Assembly: GCA_002726845.1 (NCBI GenBank)
Contig: PBSP01000054.1
Span: 1-9,178, forward strand
From: Methanobacteriota archaeon
GTDB lineage: Archaea > Thermoplasmatota > Poseidoniia > Poseidoniales > Poseidoniaceae
Direction of reading: 5' to 3'
Length of the DNA: 9,178 nt
This document shows, in pieces, positions 6,770 through 9,178 of the stretch; the stretch's first letter is position 1, and each line of letters begins with the position of its first letter. The notes under the pieces are model-generated. The model was not told the DNA's origin, made no database searches, and saw only the letters and a list, made by a program, of their open reading frames with translations. The position numbers and the translations under genes are program-made.

Positions 6770-8146
6770 GTGGCCACTATGTTTGATGAGGCGTTCAAAG
6801 CGTTGCCTGAGAGTCCCCAGGCAATATCGGTTGAGATTTATCGAGAGCGTCAACAACGTTTTCTTTCACAATACGATATTGGTGACCTCGTCATTGTATC
6901 ATCGCTGCCAGTGTCAACGCGCAGCAACGATGTTCACTACCCTTACCGCTCATCCAGTGACCTGTTGTATCTTGTTGGGTGGTCCGAACCCGATGCGACT
7001 CTGATGATGTACCATCAAGACAAACAATGGGTTTCTCACCTTTTTGTTCAACCCAAAGATACTCTCAAAGAGATTTGGGAGGGCCGACGCCCAGGTGTTG
7101 AGGGAGCGTTGCGTGGATGGGCCATCGATCGGGCAGATTCCTCTGACGACGTTTACCAGCATTTGGAGCAACTACTCGAAGAAGCGGTCCGGGTTCACGT
7201 AAGATCCGGTGTCGATCCAGTCGTGGACTCCTTAGTTGTCGCAGCGATTGAAAAACGTGACAGGAAACGACAACAGTTGGGCTCAGGCCCAATTAGTATT
7301 GAAGATCCCAGTCAGCGGATTGCTGAGATGCGATTAAGAAAATCCGATGCAGAAATCGATCACATGCGTTTCGCAGCTGAGGTTTCATCAAAAGCCCACG
7401 AATTGGCTATGGCTGCAACAAAAGACGGAATTTATGAATTTCAAATTCAGTCAATAATCGAAGGATTCTTTGTGTACGGTGGAACAAGTGGTTGGGCTTA
7501 TCCTTCAATCGTTGGTTGTGGAGAAAACGCAACAATTCTTCATTACACGGTCAACAACGCTCGATGCAATTCAAACGAAATTGTGTTGGTTGATGCAGGG
7601 GCGGAATATCAAGGATATGCTGCAGATATTACTCGTTCTTGGCCGATAAGTGGTGTTTTTTCTGACGCCCAACGTGAAATTTACGAAGTCGTTCTCGAGG
7701 CTCAAGAGAAGGCCATTGATGCGTGCCGTGTGGGAAATCCGTACAATATGCCTCACGAAGTGGCATGTCGTGCACTCGCAGAGGGGCTTATCCGCTTGGG
7801 CGTTATTTCTCAATCGTTGGATGAAGCACTCGATCCTAGTACAGGAGAACTGCGACGATGGTACATGCACAATACGGGCCATTGGTTAGGATTGGATGTT
7901 CATGATGTTGGAATCTACAAGCCTGACGGTACCCCTCGCTTATTGGAAGCAGGTATGGTATTAACAGTTGAACCTGGGCTCTATTTTGGAGCTTGGCGAC
8001 CTGATGTAGATTGCCCTGAGCGATATGCAAATATCGGTATTCGTATTGAAGATGATGTTTTGGTGACTGAAGATGGTCCTGATGTTTTGACAAATTCCTG
8101 TCCAAAAACAATTGCTGATATTGAAAGAATTGTTGGTACTGTATGA
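6770..8146 (+). CDS. pepP: Xaa-Pro aminopeptidase (M24B family)
   Basis: This enzyme removes the N-terminal residue from peptides whose second residue is proline, in the cytoplasm. The 458-residue product is close to the usual size for PepP (about 440). Residues of about 15-170 form the N-terminal AMP_N-type domain, with the family phrases YPYRSSSDLLYLVGWSEPDA. Residues of about 195-445 form the pita-bread catalytic domain. All five dimetal ligands are in place: Asp275 and Asp286 (VDAGAEYQGYAADITRSWP), His371 (TGHWLGLDVHD), Glu401 (VEPGLY) and Glu427 (IRIEDD). His378 in LDVHD matches the second conserved histidine of PepP. The start is GTG 6770; ATG 6779 would shorten it by three residues. 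It follows the PKD-protein gene by 30 nt and precedes mqnC by 9 nt. No signal peptide is seen. The residues suggest full activity. Confidence 0.94.
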   Translation: MATMFDEAFKALPESPQAISVEIYRERQQRFLSQYDIGDLVIVSSLPVSTRSNDVHYPYRSSSDLLYLVGWSEPDATLMMYHQDKQWVSHLFVQPKDTLKEIWEGRRPGVEGALRGWAIDRADSSDDVYQHLEQLLEEAVRVHVRSGVDPVVDSLVVAAIEKRDRKRQQLGSGPISIEDPSQRIAEMRLRKSDAEIDHMRFAAEVSSKAHELAMAATKDGIYEFQIQSIIEGFFVYGGTSGWAYPSIVGCGENATILHYTVNNARCNSNEIVLVDAGAEYQGYAADITRSWPISGVFSDAQREIYEVVLEAQEKAIDACRVGNPYNMPHEVACRALAEGLIRLGVISQSLDEALDPSTGELRRWYMHNTGHWLGLDVHDVGIYKPDGTPRLLEAGMVLTVEPGLYFGAWRPDVDCPERYANIGIRIEDDVLVTEDGPDVLTNSCPKTIADIERIVGTV

Positions 8147-8148
8147 GG
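8145..8148 (+). promoter_or_regulatory. Shine-Dalgarno site of mqnC overlapping the pepP stop
   Basis: GAGG overlaps the pepP TGA (8144-8146) and lies 7 nt before ATG 8156. It supports that start and suggests mqnC is translated from the pepP transcript. The ATG at 8143 is in another frame and leads to an early stop. Confidence 0.5.
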
Positions 8149-8155
8149 CGTCAGT

Positions 8156-9178
8156 ATGGCATGGGACGAAATTCTCGATCGAGTCATATCGACAAACAAC
8201 ATTTTTCGTTTGTCAATCAACGAATGCATTGAATTGTACGACAACGCTCCTTTGCACGATTTGATGGATGCTGCGCATCATAGGAGATTGCTGCATAATC
8301 CTACCAATGTCGTAACATACCTCGTTGACCGCAACATCAATTACACGAACATTTGTACGATTAACTGCCAATTTTGCTCGTTTTACAGACCCCCAGGCCA
8401 TGAAGAAAACTACACGCAATCGTACGAAGAGATACGTGGAAGAATTAAGGAATTGGAAGCCATTGGTGGGTCAAGAATCCTCATGCAAGGTGGTGTTAAT
8501 CCATCGCTCGAATTCGGCTGGTACATTGATCTTCTCAAAGAGTTACGGGAACATCATCCCACAATTGATTTGGATTGTTTCTCTCCGATCGAAATTCAAG
8601 GAATTGCTGAAGTAACTGGACTTTCAACTCAAGAAGTTCTTACTCAACTGCAAGAGGCTGGTATGCATGGACTTCCAGGCGGAGGTGCTGAAATGCTTGT
8701 TGAATCGGTCCGTAAGGATGTATCTCCCCGAAAAGGGCATCCAGATAACTGGCTTCGAGTAATGAAAGAAGCACAACTTCTCGGATTGACAACAAGTGCA
8801 ACCAATGTTATTGGTTTTGGTGAGACAAACGCGCATAGAGTTCAACACTTGGATCGAATTCGTGAACAGCAAGACGAAGTACAATCCATGGGTGTCCCTG
8901 GTTTTACATCCTTCATTGCGTGGCCTGTGCAGCTTGAAACCAATATATTTGGTAAACGTAATCGAGGTAGAAACCGGATAGAAAAAGGTGCAGGTGCAAC
9001 GGAATACTTGCGACACGTTGCAATTTCAAGATTGTTCCTCGATAATGTAAATCACATCCAAGCCTCTTGGCCAACAATGGGTATGGGAATCGCTCAAATG
9101 GCACTACTTGCTGGAGCAAACGATGCAGGTTCGACAATGATGGAAGAGAACGTTGTCTCTGCTTCAGGCACAACCAAA
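8156..9178 (+). CDS. mqnC: Cyclic dehypoxanthine futalosine synthase, 5' part
   Basis: The frame opens at ATG 8156 and runs off the window, giving 341 residues of an enzyme usually about 360-400 long. MqnC is a radical SAM enzyme that cyclises dehypoxanthine futalosine in the futalosine pathway to menaquinone. The N-terminal DRNINYTNIC leads into the radical SAM cluster CTINCQFC (Cys67, Cys71, Cys74), followed by SFYR. Further family phrases are LMQGGVNPSL (about 109-118), FSPIEIQGIA, PGGGAEM (174-180), IGFGET, IREQQDEV, and FTSFIAWPVQLETN. These fit MqnC better than its relatives MqnE and the F420 enzymes CofG/CofH, which share the fold; the INYTN, LMQGG-NP and FIAWP-Q phrases are the deciding points. 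It starts 9 nt after pepP. No other mqn gene is visible here. The separate cysteine triad looks intact. Confidence 0.88.
   Translation, partial: MAWDEILDRVISTNNIFRLSINECIELYDNAPLHDLMDAAHHRRLLHNPTNVVTYLVDRNINYTNICTINCQFCSFYRPPGHEENYTQSYEEIRGRIKELEAIGGSRILMQGGVNPSLEFGWYIDLLKELREHHPTIDLDCFSPIEIQGIAEVTGLSTQEVLTQLQEAGMHGLPGGGAEMLVESVRKDVSPRKGHPDNWLRVMKEAQLLGLTTSATNVIGFGETNAHRVQHLDRIREQQDEVQSMGVPGFTSFIAWPVQLETNIFGKRNRGRNRIEKGAGATEYLRHVAISRLFLDNVNHIQASWPTMGMGIAQMALLAGANDAGSTMMEENVVSASGTTK

Noticed and set aside
8624..9016. 130-codon open frame on the minus strand at the window's end
   Set aside because: It lies opposite the conserved part of mqnC and shows no protein family features.

Overview
The window reads as a stretch of a prokaryotic chromosome with every gene on the + strand, short gaps between genes and moderate base composition by eye. 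The gene content suggests a marine archaeon, perhaps a Poseidoniales/Marine Group II-like member of Thermoplasmatota: a large secreted thrombospondin type 3 (TSP3) repeat protein beside a PKD-like membrane-anchored protein, a V4R-like protein, and a futalosine-pathway menaquinone gene. This assignment is an inference from gene content; no rRNA, tRNA or phylogenetic marker is present to prove it, and a bacterial source cannot be excluded.

Layout: (1) 1-912, the 3' part of a PLP-dependent enzyme related to serine hydroxymethyltransferase. (2) About 935-1930, an unrecognised protein whose C-terminal third looks like a V4R small-molecule-binding domain. (3) 1931-2031, a 101-nt gap with three TCAAGG copies, a short inverted repeat, a 10-bp palindrome and a strong Shine-Dalgarno site. 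(4) 2032-5202, a 1056-residue acidic surface protein with more than 20 calcium-binding TSP3 motifs, interrupted by what looks like a lipoyl/biotinyl-type barrel-sandwich domain. (5) 5210-6739, a secreted protein with Ig/PKD-like domains and a C-terminal membrane anchor, starting 7 nt after gene 4. (6) 6770-8146, Xaa-Pro aminopeptidase (pepP) with all five metal ligands. (7) 8156-9178, the 5' part of mqnC, a radical SAM enzyme of the futalosine route to menaquinone, running off the window.

Genes 4 and 5 look like one unit that builds a calcium-stiffened cell-surface assembly: gene 4 has only an N-terminal hydrophobic segment, while gene 5 has a cleavable-type signal and a C-terminal anchor. 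Genes 6 and 7 are closely spaced and probably co-transcribed, though they belong to unrelated pathways (peptide turnover and quinone synthesis). No RNA gene, CRISPR array, transposon or phage feature was seen. The most unusual element is the barrel-sandwich-like insertion inside the TSP3 array.
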